A DNA stretch of 64,000 nucleotides from a virus: the IMG/VR virus record IMGVR_UViG_3300021962_007571, positions 19,526 through 83,525 of that record, one strand, 5' to 3'. The translations under genes were made by a program, and so were the position numbers. Below are positions 52,009 through 59,817 of the stretch, one piece after another. Within the stretch, counting starts at the first letter, position 1, and every line of letters starts with the position of its first letter. The notes under the pieces are model-generated. The model did no database searches and had not been told where the DNA came from. It saw only the letters and a list, made by a program, of their open reading frames with translations.

Positions 52009-53778
52009 TTATCTTCGAGAACCTCCGAACAACCATAAATATTTTTGATAATCATTTTTAGTCGCCTCATTATTATAATTATGATGATTTGGCATTCCAG
52101 CTGGAATTACAGGGTTGAATGCAATATTTCTACTTGCTTCTTCGTTATTATTAACAGTCCAAGAACTTAACATTGCTTTAGTTTGTTCAGTTACTTTTGT
52201 TAATTGACTAAACGAATTTTCACCGACATATGTTGCCATAGCAATGGCCATAATTAAATCATCGTGATGTCCTTTTTGGTGGTCAGGTCTACCATTAATG
52301 TAAATAAATGTATTCATCTCGTTAAAGAGTCTATTACTATAGATTCTAAACCCGTGTCTCATACACTCTTCAAATGAAGATATAATTTGAACTCTTTTAT
52401 TGTTAAAGTTTATACCAGGGATTTTATCTAAAGCTTTAGGGTCATACTTCCATTTATTCCCCATTTCAACACCATCAATATATAAGTTTTTGTAACCCAT
52501 TTCTTGTAATTTTCTTGCGGTAGAAACACCCATACCACCAGTGATATCAATTACAATAAAAGCATTATACATCATCGCCCATTTATACGCAATTTCCGCA
52601 GCGACATCAGGTGGTATTTTCCCTATATATTCTAGTACTTGTTCTCGTTCGTCAAAATCAATAATAATCATAGATGTGAAATCCTCAGAGTCACCTCTTG
52701 ATACGTCGACACCCATAATGTATTTATGACCCTGTATTGGCTCTTTCCATATCCATAAAGCACCCCCCATCATTTTATTGATGGGTTCCCTCAACATATT
52801 GTGATGTATGTCTTGTAATTGTTTAGAATCAAATACATTATCACCTGAACCTAAAAAGTTACATTCTAACTCCTGAGATACTTTACGTTTATCGTATTTA
52901 AGTTTTTTAACCATACCCTCAAACCAAGACGAAGTTGGTTTAAATCCCGCCGCCATTTTTTCTTTAATTTCATCAAAGTCTCTTTGTCTTGGGTCTATAC
53001 TAGAGTAATCAATCATCTCCACGTTAGAATAGTCTTCTCGATTTAAAAAATAATGTATTAAATCCTCAACTTTTAATAATTGGAAATCTTTAGTATATCT
53101 TGGGTCTTTAAACCAATACATTTCAGATATTTTAAATTCATTCATACCTCTTAACGCTTGGTCGTATATTTCATAATAAATTGGGTCATACCCGTTTGGA
53201 GTTGACACAACGATAACTTTACCCCCTGTAGATAGGGACGCCATACAAGCAGCCCAAAAGTCACTGTCCGCTTCAATATATGCGGCCTCATCAAATACAA
53301 GAATTGTAGGAGTATAACCCCTTAAGGCATCTCGTGATGTTGCAACGGCTTTAACTTCACATCCGTTAGTTAATTTATAATGTCTTTGTGAATTTTTTTC
53401 TGATGAAAACCCTACTCCTGTCCAGTTAGGCCACTGTTCAGTAAACCCTCGAATTTTATTCGCCATCTCAACCGCAGTATCTAATTTATTGGCAATTATT
53501 AGAATTTTTTCAGGTTTTTTCTTAGACGCAAAAACTAACTTCTTTGATGCCCAAGCGGCGGTTACTGTAGATACACCCGCTTGTCGGTATTTTAATGCAA
53601 TGTTTTCGTTATAATTTTCGTAATCCTCAAGTAGAGATACTTGGTCTGGAAATAGTTCTAATGGAACATACTGAGATACAGTATTATCGTAGGTTTGTAA
53701 ATAAGTTTTAAGTGCGTAAGGAGTATTCTTTACGCACTTAGTGTATTCTAATATTAATTGTTCTTTTGTAAATGACAT
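52009..53778 (-). CDS. terminase large subunit (gp17-like)
   Basis: 589 residues, the ATP-driven DNA packaging motor. ATPase domain: Walker A-like YRQAGVST (65-71), Walker B ILVFDEAAY (159-167), coupling motif VVSTPNG. Nuclease domain (RNase H fold): GVDVSRGDSEDFTS (D358), IVIDITGGMG and HHDDLIMAIAMA supply the acidic residues. Complete. Packaging by a gp17-type headful terminase is expected. Confidence 0.95.
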   Translation of the reverse strand: MSFTKEQLILEYTKCVKNTPYALKTYLQTYDNTVSQYVPLELFPDQVSLLEDYENYNENIALKYRQAGVSTVTAAWASKKLVFASKKKPEKILIIANKLDTAVEMANKIRGFTEQWPNWTGVGFSSEKNSQRHYKLTNGCEVKAVATSRDALRGYTPTILVFDEAAYIEADSDFWAACMASLSTGGKVIVVSTPNGYDPIYYEIYDQALRGMNEFKISEMYWFKDPRYTKDFQLLKVEDLIHYFLNREDYSNVEMIDYSSIDPRQRDFDEIKEKMAAGFKPTSSWFEGMVKKLKYDKRKVSQELECNFLGSGDNVFDSKQLQDIHHNMLREPINKMMGGALWIWKEPIQGHKYIMGVDVSRGDSEDFTSMIIIDFDEREQVLEYIGKIPPDVAAEIAYKWAMMYNAFIVIDITGGMGVSTARKLQEMGYKNLYIDGVEMGNKWKYDPKALDKIPGINFNNKRVQIISSFEECMRHGFRIYSNRLFNEMNTFIYINGRPDHQKGHHDDLIMAIAMATYVGENSFSQLTKVTEQTKAMLSSWTVNNNEEASRNIAFNPVIPAGMPNHHNYNNEATKNDYQKYLWLFGGSRR

Positions 53779-53781
53779 ACA

Positions 53782-55056
53782 TTACTTAGGTCTTGAGATA
53801 CCCAAGCCACCTAAGAAGTCGTCAAGTCCGTCATCATCATCGTCATCGTCATCATCACCGTAACTACCTAAAGAATCTTCTAAGTCTCGTTTCTTTAAAT
53901 CAGATACTATGTCGTTAACCATATCTTTAATGAATTTTTGACCTTCAGGACTACCCGATAATATTTTTTTAGCAACGTTAAAAAACTCTTCGGTTTCTAA
54001 CGCTGAAAATCTTGCAAATAGATAGTGTTGGATATGTTTTTTATCGTCATCAAATAACTCTATAGGATATGCTTGTAAAAATTTCTCCCAAATAACAGGT
54101 CCTAATCTTAAGTCCCAAATTTCATTAGGTAGGGTATCTGTACTACCCATAATCATTTGTTGTGATTTAGGGTCATCAGGTAAACCGTGAGTACCAAAAA
54201 CTTCCATAACACCTTTAATTAATTCGTGAAGTAATACTGGAAAAAATACACCTCTTGCTTTAATTGTAGGTGGGTCTGTTTGGTCATCAATTTCTTCTTT
54301 ACCCGCCATACTTTGTTCGTTACCCGCCATCATCATAACCGACTCATCTGGCATCAACCAATAGATTAAGTCATTAATTGACATTAACGTACCATATAAA
54401 CTTACTAAATCAGGATTTATTTTATTTAAAGATTCTCTACTTAATTCAAACATATAATGTCCTTTTTTAGATGAACCTTGTATTAACGCATTAATAAATC
54501 TACGTTTAGCCTTTTCTCTATCAAATTTTTCCATTGCAGACATAAAGTCCTCAAGGTCTTGTTCCGCTTGTTGACCAAATTGAGCTTCAATTTCTTCTTC
54601 TTCAGGTTCTTCACCTTGTTTCTGAAATCTACTTTGGTCAATACCACCCATAGGTACTAATTTAGCATCAAATTGAAATTGGTCAGTAATCCCCATTTCA
54701 TCTTTAACTAACTTTACCGCCAATTTTTCTAAATAATCTTTGTTTTGAGATTCAATCTGTAATACTTTTTGTACCGCACCCATTAACGCTCTTTGTAATT
54801 GCATAAAAGCGTTTTGGCCAGTAATCTCTTGCATTCCTGTATACCTCTTAACTTTCTCAACAACATCTTTAAATCTTTTAGATGCCACTAATTCTTCAAA
54901 ATTATCGGGAGTACCATCTTTATCCACATCAGGAAAAGCAGGGTTCTTAGATAATGTTGTTTGTTGTAATTTAAGCTTTCTCTCTAAATCAGGATTCATT
55001 CTTTCAGACCCTGAATATTCAATTGCTTCTTTAGTATCTTTTTTTAATTTTGCCAT
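53782..55056 (-). CDS. unknown protein with Ca-binding-like loop and poly-Asp tail
   Basis: 424 residues. FPDVDKDGTPDNFEEL (43-54) resembles a calcium-binding D-x-D-x-D-G loop (EF-hand/dockerin style). The middle is helical; the C-terminus ends in a run of nine Asp followed by GLDDFLGGLGISRPK. Positioned just upstream (in transcription) of the large terminase, overlapping the preceding gene by 1 base. A packaging or head-assembly role is plausible. Confidence 0.65.
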   Translation of the reverse strand: MAKLKKDTKEAIEYSGSERMNPDLERKLKLQQTTLSKNPAFPDVDKDGTPDNFEELVASKRFKDVVEKVKRYTGMQEITGQNAFMQLQRALMGAVQKVLQIESQNKDYLEKLAVKLVKDEMGITDQFQFDAKLVPMGGIDQSRFQKQGEEPEEEEIEAQFGQQAEQDLEDFMSAMEKFDREKAKRRFINALIQGSSKKGHYMFELSRESLNKINPDLVSLYGTLMSINDLIYWLMPDESVMMMAGNEQSMAGKEEIDDQTDPPTIKARGVFFPVLLHELIKGVMEVFGTHGLPDDPKSQQMIMGSTDTLPNEIWDLRLGPVIWEKFLQAYPIELFDDDKKHIQHYLFARFSALETEEFFNVAKKILSGSPEGQKFIKDMVNDIVSDLKKRDLEDSLGSYGDDDDDDDDDGLDDFLGGLGISRPK

Positions 55057-55967
55057 TATTTCTTAAATTTAATTCCTAGTGAGTCGAATGACATCCAACT
55101 TGGCATAGATTTCTTAGCCTTTGGTGCTGGTGATGTTTTTGGTTTATAAGGACTATCCTTATCTGGTTTTGGTGGTGTTTTAGTACCAGGTTTTGTTGTT
55201 GGTGCAGGTTTAGATGGTGCCGTTTGTTCCTTAGTTTCTTTTTTAGCTTTAGGTGCTGGTGAAGTCTTAGGTTTGTACGGACTGTCTTTATCAGGTTTTG
55301 AAGGTGTCTTAACAGGTGTCTTAACAGGAGCCTCTTTAGTATCCTCACTTACTTTACCCATAGACATTATTTTACCAATTGGTAAACTCATTTTTTTCTC
55401 TTCAACCATATTAATTAAATCTCCTTTTTTCATTCTTGGTTTGATATGTTTTTCAACCAAAGATAAGATTTTATTTTCTAAAATCACATCAAAAGGTAAT
55501 TTATTTTCATTCATTGATTTTTTAATAGCTTGAACACATCTTTCAAACTTAGGAGTTTTCTTAGGCCCTAATTGACTATGACAAATAGCCCAAGGATTTG
55601 GTTCAAATTCTTTTTTAGATTTCTTCTTTTTGTTTTCTGTCATTTCACCCTCATTTTGAGTAGCGTAAATATTACCTGAAGAATCTTGTTTAATTGAAAC
55701 TCCATCTACGACCGCTCCTGTTGTTTTTGCCGCGGATGCTGGAATTTTAGTTGTTTTTACTTGTTTAGTAGTTTGAGTTACTTGTTCCTTAGTTTCTTTC
55801 TTTGAATGGTTACATTTACAGTTTTCCATTCCACACTTAGGACAAGTTTCTTTTTTACCCTCAACTAAATTTTTGTGTAACTTATCAATCTCTGACTCAC
55901 TTAAAGTCATTAACGTTCTTTGGCTAAGACCAAATTTAACTAGATTCGCATATTTGTTAGTTTTCAT
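55056..55967 (-). CDS. zinc-ribbon-like, Lys/Pro repeat protein
   Basis: 303 residues. C42-P-K-C45-x4-C50-x-C52 forms a short zinc-ribbon-like knuckle. The middle has FEPNPWAICHSQLGPKK and FERCVQAIKKSMNE, a pattern seen in other phage proteins. The C-terminus repeats PKPDKDSPYKPKTSPAPKAKK twice, a basic flexible tail that could bind DNA. N-terminal QRTLMTLSE fits the prohead processing pattern. Overlaps the next gene by 11 bases. Confidence 0.65.
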   Translation of the reverse strand: MKTNKYANLVKFGLSQRTLMTLSESEIDKLHKNLVEGKKETCPKCGMENCKCNHSKKETKEQVTQTTKQVKTTKIPASAAKTTGAVVDGVSIKQDSSGNIYATQNEGEMTENKKKKSKKEFEPNPWAICHSQLGPKKTPKFERCVQAIKKSMNENKLPFDVILENKILSLVEKHIKPRMKKGDLINMVEEKKMSLPIGKIMSMGKVSEDTKEAPVKTPVKTPSKPDKDSPYKPKTSPAPKAKKETKEQTAPSKPAPTTKPGTKTPPKPDKDSPYKPKTSPAPKAKKSMPSWMSFDSLGIKFKK

Positions 55968-56367
55968 ATACTACTTTTTTTTCAAATTCAAGAACGATAT
56001 CTCGTTCATATAATTTATCTTTAATTTCTTGTTCTGATTCACCAAATCTAAAAACAAGTCTTTTAGTTGTGGTAAAATCAATGTCTTCGTTTTCTTTCTC
56101 CCAGGCCAATGAAACAACATCGTCCATAGAATCCATAAAACTAAAAAAATCGGAGTTCTGAATTAGCTCAAATTCTAACGAGGTATTTTTCAGTACTCCA
56201 ACTTTCTTTATAAATTCAAGTTCAGGTGGTTTTGGGTAACCGTTAGATGGTTTTGAGTCCCAAGATTCTCCCCAAACGTTTTTAATATCGTCAGAAAAAA
56301 TAAATTCATACATATTATCACCTTTATAATTAGGACCTAATCCATTTACATAAACTAAGTGAATCAT
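55957..56367 (-). CDS. unknown protein, 136 residues
   Basis: Mixed alpha/beta, acidic protein (YEFIFSDDIKNVWGESWDSKP; SLAWEKENEDIDFTTTKRLVF). Resembles no family I can name. In T4-like phages small proteins beside terminase genes often serve head completion; that is inference. Overlaps both neighbours. Confidence 0.6.
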   Translation of the reverse strand: MIHLVYVNGLGPNYKGDNMYEFIFSDDIKNVWGESWDSKPSNGYPKPPELEFIKKVGVLKNTSLEFELIQNSDFFSFMDSMDDVVSLAWEKENEDIDFTTTKRLVFRFGESEQEIKDKLYERDIVLEFEKKVVYEN

Positions 56368-57716
56368 AAAATTTGACCTTTAGGTGTGATTTTATATTGT
56401 CTGTTGTTTATTTCAAAAACTAAATTTTTCTTATTAGTTTTACCTACTAAAGTTGCTGATTTTTTTTCTTGTAAAAATTTTCTTGAAGCAATTTCTTGTT
56501 CAATATTCTCAGACAATCTTTTTATTTCACTATTACGTTTACTGATTCTTTCTTTATGTTCTTTGATTCTTTGTTTCGATAAATCATCATTATATTTTTT
56601 TTCAGATTCGTTAACGTTAAAATACTTCATAAGAACATTCTCAATCTTAGCTTCCATAAAGATAGAGTCAGCAATTTTACCTACGTGGTTAAATTCATCT
56701 TCTTCTTCACTAAACTGACCTGGTGTCATACCTTTCATAAGTGTTTTATCAGCGATGTCTTGAGCTAAGTCACTCCAAGTTTCACCAATTTCACCAAATC
56801 CAATTGGTTCTTCATCTTCAACCTCATCTGCAGGGATTTCCTCTTCTTCACTTCCAAATTCTTCTTCATCACTGAATTCATCAGAATCCATTTCCTCGTC
56901 CGCTTCAATACCTTCAAATTTATTAAGAATATCTTCTCTATCATCCTCATCAAGATTGTTTAAATCTAACGCAGAAATAATTGAATTAATAACATACTTA
57001 ATATCTTTTGAAGACATTTGATTTTCTTCATCAGAATTAAGAGCTCTTAATTTTTGACCTAATTTACCTGTAAGTTTTTGGATTAATTTAAAAGTAACCA
57101 CTTCATCTTTATCGTCATCTCCAATTGGTTCTGTGGTACCTTCTTCTCCGCCTTCCATATCCATATCATCCATTGGTGGTTCTGGCATATCCATATCATC
57201 CATTGGTGGTGGTGGAACATCTCCTCCTTCTGCAGGTGGTGGTGGAGGTGGTAATGTTGCCGCAGGTGCTGCTGGTGCAGGTGGCGCGGGTACATTTTCT
57301 ACGTCTTCGGTAGGGTTAGTATTTTTTTTTTCAGCGTTTGGTGTTTTCAAAACGAATTTCTTTTGTTCAGAAAACAATGAAATACCTTCTTTGTTGTCGT
57401 GTAAATCATTCATCTCTTTAGCCATTAAGTTTAATCTTTTTAAAGCTTGAGAATATGAATTAAAGTATTTTCTATCTTGAATAGGTGCAATATATCCTGT
57501 TTCAGATTCAGAAATGGTTTGTTTTATAATGTAACCTGATTTCTCTCTTACTATTTGATATTCATTTCCGTTAGCAAGTGTTAAACTATACTCACCTTTG
57601 GACGTTTCATTAATTGATGAAGGAACGTTTTCTCTGAATTTAGATAATTCAATTATTCTTTGAATCTTATCCATTCCTTGAAGTTTTTCACTTCCTAGTG
57701 GTTTTAAATCTCCCAT
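56364..57716 (-). CDS. acidic, Pro/Ala/Asp-rich unknown protein, 450 residues
   Basis: N-terminal folded part (~1-110), then a low-complexity Pro/Ala/Asp/Met-rich linker (APPAPAAPAATLPPPPPP; DMDMPEPPMDDMDM), an acidic middle with helical repeats, and a basic coiled-coil C-terminus (KERISKRNSEIKRLSENIEQ) ending in a small beta part (NKKNLVFEINNRQYKITPKG). Heads the terminase operon. Possibly a core, chaperone or decoration protein. Confidence 0.6.
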   Translation of the reverse strand: MGDLKPLGSEKLQGMDKIQRIIELSKFRENVPSSINETSKGEYSLTLANGNEYQIVREKSGYIIKQTISESETGYIAPIQDRKYFNSYSQALKRLNLMAKEMNDLHDNKEGISLFSEQKKFVLKTPNAEKKNTNPTEDVENVPAPPAPAAPAATLPPPPPPAEGGDVPPPPMDDMDMPEPPMDDMDMEGGEEGTTEPIGDDDKDEVVTFKLIQKLTGKLGQKLRALNSDEENQMSSKDIKYVINSIISALDLNNLDEDDREDILNKFEGIEADEEMDSDEFSDEEEFGSEEEEIPADEVEDEEPIGFGEIGETWSDLAQDIADKTLMKGMTPGQFSEEEDEFNHVGKIADSIFMEAKIENVLMKYFNVNESEKKYNDDLSKQRIKEHKERISKRNSEIKRLSENIEQEIASRKFLQEKKSATLVGKTNKKNLVFEINNRQYKITPKGQIL

Positions 57717-57794
57717 TGTATTGTTAATTTAATTTTTTTCTTATTTATTAGTCTCACTTAAGTTAGGGGTATTGACTATAATATTTTTTTCTTT

Positions 57795-57801
57795 ATAAAT
57801 A
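57795..57801 (-). promoter_or_regulatory. possible TATTTAT promoter for the terminase operon
   Basis: Minus-strand TATTTAT 78 bases upstream of ATG 57716. It is the only such motif in the correct orientation in this 107-base gap; spacing is unusually long. Confidence 0.25.
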
Positions 57802-57823
57802 TATCAATATACCTATTATTTCA

Positions 57824-58579
57824 TTAGTCGTTTATCTTATTTTCCATAGATAAACGTTTATTTAGTAATTCATTTTCAAAATCAAACAATTTTTCAATAT
57901 AACCATTTCGTCTAAGAACTTTAAAAACTAAGTTTTCTGTTGAGTATTCCCCTCCTCTATCTAATCCACATTGTCTAAATTTTTTAATCTTGTCTTTATA
58001 TTTACGAACCATTTTTTTTGCATCATCTATATCTTCATCTGATGCGTTTTCAATTACGTCATCAATTGTTTTCATCCACATATTAGATTTTTGTGTAATT
58101 TCTTCTTTATTAATTTCCACGTTTTCTTTTTTTGGTTTATTTAACCACTCATCAAACAATATAGAGTATACACCAGCACTTTTATGTCTAGGTTCATCCT
58201 CATCTTGAGCATACAATTCAACATCATAATTTTTTATTTTAATGTTAAATCTTGTATTAAATAACATTTTTTTTAAATTAAATAATTTTTCGTATAACTC
58301 TTTGGTACCTTTAGGAAATTGTTTATAATCTACTAATAAGTGTAAGTCAAAATCTGAATATTTAGACCAATTATAGTTAGTTAACGAACCTGTTAAAATA
58401 ATATCGCTAACAAATAAGGGGACATCTAAAAATTCTATGAATTGGTAAGCAATTTCTAAAAGTTGTTCTCTTATCTCAGGTTTTATTGTTTCATCACCTT
58501 TTTCAGATAAAATCCAAATCGCAGGATTTAGTTCATCCTGTAATAAAAAACTTTTTAAAATATTTTGATTAGACTCCAT
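57824..58579 (-). CDS. nucleotidyltransferase-fold protein
   Basis: 251 residues. The NTase signature is clear: LTGSLTNYNWSKYSDFDLHLLVD (G64-S65, D76, D78) and a third acidic strand NYDVELYAQDED. This is the fold of MNT/ANT-type minimal nucleotidyltransferases, which attach nucleotides to proteins, RNA or small molecules. The C-terminal helical part (KKMVRKYKDKIKKF) may hold the partner. Substrate unknown. TATTTAT lies 4 bases upstream, so it is likely a late gene. Confidence 0.75.
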   Translation of the reverse strand: MESNQNILKSFLLQDELNPAIWILSEKGDETIKPEIREQLLEIAYQFIEFLDVPLFVSDIILTGSLTNYNWSKYSDFDLHLLVDYKQFPKGTKELYEKLFNLKKMLFNTRFNIKIKNYDVELYAQDEDEPRHKSAGVYSILFDEWLNKPKKENVEINKEEITQKSNMWMKTIDDVIENASDEDIDDAKKMVRKYKDKIKKFRQCGLDRGGEYSTENLVFKVLRRNGYIEKLFDFENELLNKRLSMENKIND

Positions 58580-58583
58580 AACA

Positions 58584-58590
58584 ATAAATA
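58584..58590 (-). promoter_or_regulatory. candidate phage late promoter (TATTTAT)
   Basis: Minus-strand TATTTAT (within GTATTTATTG) 4 bases before the ATG at 58579. Confidence 0.4.
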
Positions 58591-58608
58591 CCTAAAAATT
58601 TAACTTTG

Positions 58609-58851
58609 TTAAACCTTTTTGTATTTATGCGTTTTTGAAATGTTTGAATTGAAAAACTTACCTTGTGATTCTGCCATTCTAAATTGGGTGTAAGTTTTGT
58701 GTTGAACGTCTTCGTATTCGTATCTTGTTCCGTTTTTAAATTCTACGACTAACTTACTTGTCTCTGTGTCGTATTCGGCTCTTACTAAATTACTTGAGTC
58801 TATCTCGTTAATAATTTTAGTACCTTCAATAATTTCTCTTTTAATTGACAT
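58609..58851 (-). CDS. KTSC-domain protein
   Basis: 80 residues. The KTSC pattern is visible: DSSNLVRAEYDTETSKLVVEFKNGTRYEYEDV, then FRMAESQGKFFNSNI (K-x-F-N/H-x-x-I). The domain is common in phages and some bacteria; function poorly known. It lies 6 bases from the following leftward gene. Confidence 0.85.
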   Translation of the reverse strand: MSIKREIIEGTKIINEIDSSNLVRAEYDTETSKLVVEFKNGTRYEYEDVQHKTYTQFRMAESQGKFFNSNISKTHKYKKV

Positions 58852-58857
58852 AATGTA

Positions 58858-59154
58858 TTAATTAGGATTGTTTAATGGAGTTTCATCATCAATTTGCTTC
58901 ATCTCTCTCTTAAGATAATCTACAAACTCGTTATGGTCAATATCAAAATACATTCTAATCTCATTAAATAATCTATTATGTTCTTGACTAAATTGTTGAT
59001 AATAAGCCATTATATCATTTGGATAATATGGCGGTTTTTCTAAATCCTCCTCTGACCATCCTTCTCTTTTGAAACAATCTCTGAGTTTACGGTATATAGA
59101 TTGTAATTCTTTATCCGCATTTAGTTGTTTAATATATTTTTCAAAAGGTCTCAT
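58858..59154 (-). CDS. unknown protein, 98 residues
   Basis: Helical, charged small protein with aromatic stretches (YYPNDIMAYYQQF). No domain recognised. Follows a TATTTAT motif by 4 bases and precedes the KTSC gene. Confidence 0.6.
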   Translation of the reverse strand: MRPFEKYIKQLNADKELQSIYRKLRDCFKREGWSEEDLEKPPYYPNDIMAYYQQFSQEHNRLFNEIRMYFDIDHNEFVDYLKREMKQIDDETPLNNPN

Positions 59155-59158
59155 ACTG

Positions 59159-59165
59159 ATAAATA
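59159..59165 (-). promoter_or_regulatory. candidate phage late promoter (TATTTAT)
   Basis: Minus-strand TATTTAT (within ATATTTATCA) 4 bases before the ATG at 59154. Confidence 0.4.
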
Positions 59166-59177
59166 TATTAAAAACAA

Positions 59178-59202
59178 AAAACCCCCAATCGAGGGGGGTT
59201 TT
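59178..59202 (-). terminator. intrinsic terminator
   Basis: AAAACCCCC/GGGGGTTTT stem with a 7-base loop, followed on the minus strand by a T-run; ends the UVR-motif gene. Confidence 0.85.
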
Positions 59203-59205
59203 AAT

Positions 59206-59613
59206 TTAAGACCTTAGTTTTTTTAATTCGTCTCTAATTTCGATTGCTTTTTCAAAATTTTGTTCATCAATCATTTTCTTAAGTTCTAATTCTAATTTCT
59301 CAAGTTTTTCTTGATTTTTTTCAAAACTTTTAATCTGGTCTCTTAATTTAACTGCCGACTCAAAATCCTCATTCTCGATTGCAACTTCTAATTGTTTTTT
59401 CAATTTTGTTAAACCGTTCTTTTCATTTGATTCAGGTTTAAACTTTTTACTAAAAGTTGTAATTTTAAGTGAGCCGTCTTCACTTTCATAAACCTGTTTA
59501 TCCCAATTATTTAAATCTAAATTAGATTTCCAACTTGAATTAAATTTATTGTCAAATTGGGACATCATTTTGTCGAAGTCTCTAAAAAAGTCATTAAAAT
59601 CTCTTCCAAACAT
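59206..59613 (-). CDS. small protein with two UVR motifs (possible Clp adaptor)
   Basis: 135 residues. The N-terminal 65 residues are Asp/Phe-rich (FGRDFNDFFRDFDKMM). The C-terminal half has two UVR (UvrB/C) motifs: LEVAIENEDFESAVKLRDQI and MIDEQNFEKAIEIRDEL. UVR motifs occur in UvrB/UvrC and in McsA and ClpC. Divergent from the ClpC-like gene across a 200-base region containing operator-like repeats, which suggests an adaptor or regulator of that unfoldase. No Cys zinc fingers of McsA are present. Confidence 0.75.
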   Translation of the reverse strand: MFGRDFNDFFRDFDKMMSQFDNKFNSSWKSNLDLNNWDKQVYESEDGSLKITTFSKKFKPESNEKNGLTKLKKQLEVAIENEDFESAVKLRDQIKSFEKNQEKLEKLELELKKMIDEQNFEKAIEIRDELKKLRS

Positions 59614-59697
59614 AATTTTTTAATTTTTTAGTTTAATTTATTTTTTATTTTCAATATTTCTATCTAAATTTGTTCCATAATAACAATAAGAGAAAAA

Positions 59698-59711
59698 TTG
59701 TCACAAGTCAA
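59698..59711. promoter_or_regulatory. half-site repeat TTGTCA...AGTCAA
   Basis: TTGTCA and AGTCAA in direct orientation, 8 bases apart, resembling half of the inverted repeats downstream. A weaker possible third operator. Confidence 0.4.
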
Positions 59712-59719
59712 ATACCTTA

Positions 59720-59736
59720 TATGACTTTTTGTCATA
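59720..59736. promoter_or_regulatory. operator-like inverted repeat TATGAC-N5-GTCATA
   Basis: Perfect 6-bp arms with a 5-base spacer, between the divergent UVR-motif and ClpC-like genes. Confidence 0.7.
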
Positions 59737-59750
59737 CATAAATATTTTGA

Positions 59751-59767
59751 TATGACAATTTGTCAAA
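59751..59767. promoter_or_regulatory. operator-like inverted repeat TATGAC-N5-GTCAAA
   Basis: Second copy with the palindrome TGACAA-T-TTGTCA, exactly 31 bases from the first, about three helical turns. It ends just before the -33 TTG (59770-59772) of the clpC promoter, so binding would probably block or affect transcription. Confidence 0.7.
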
Positions 59768-59769
59768 TG

Positions 59770-59800
59770 TTGAATTTTTAGAATAATTTTAGTATCTTTG
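59770..59800 (+). promoter_or_regulatory. host-type promoter (TTG-N20-TATCTTTG) for the ClpC-like gene
   Basis: TTG at 59770-59772 and TATCTTTG at 59793-59800 with a 20-base spacer. The start codon at 59818 is 17 bases after the -7 element. Confidence 0.8.
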
Positions 59801-59817
59801 TATAAAATAACGAATAT

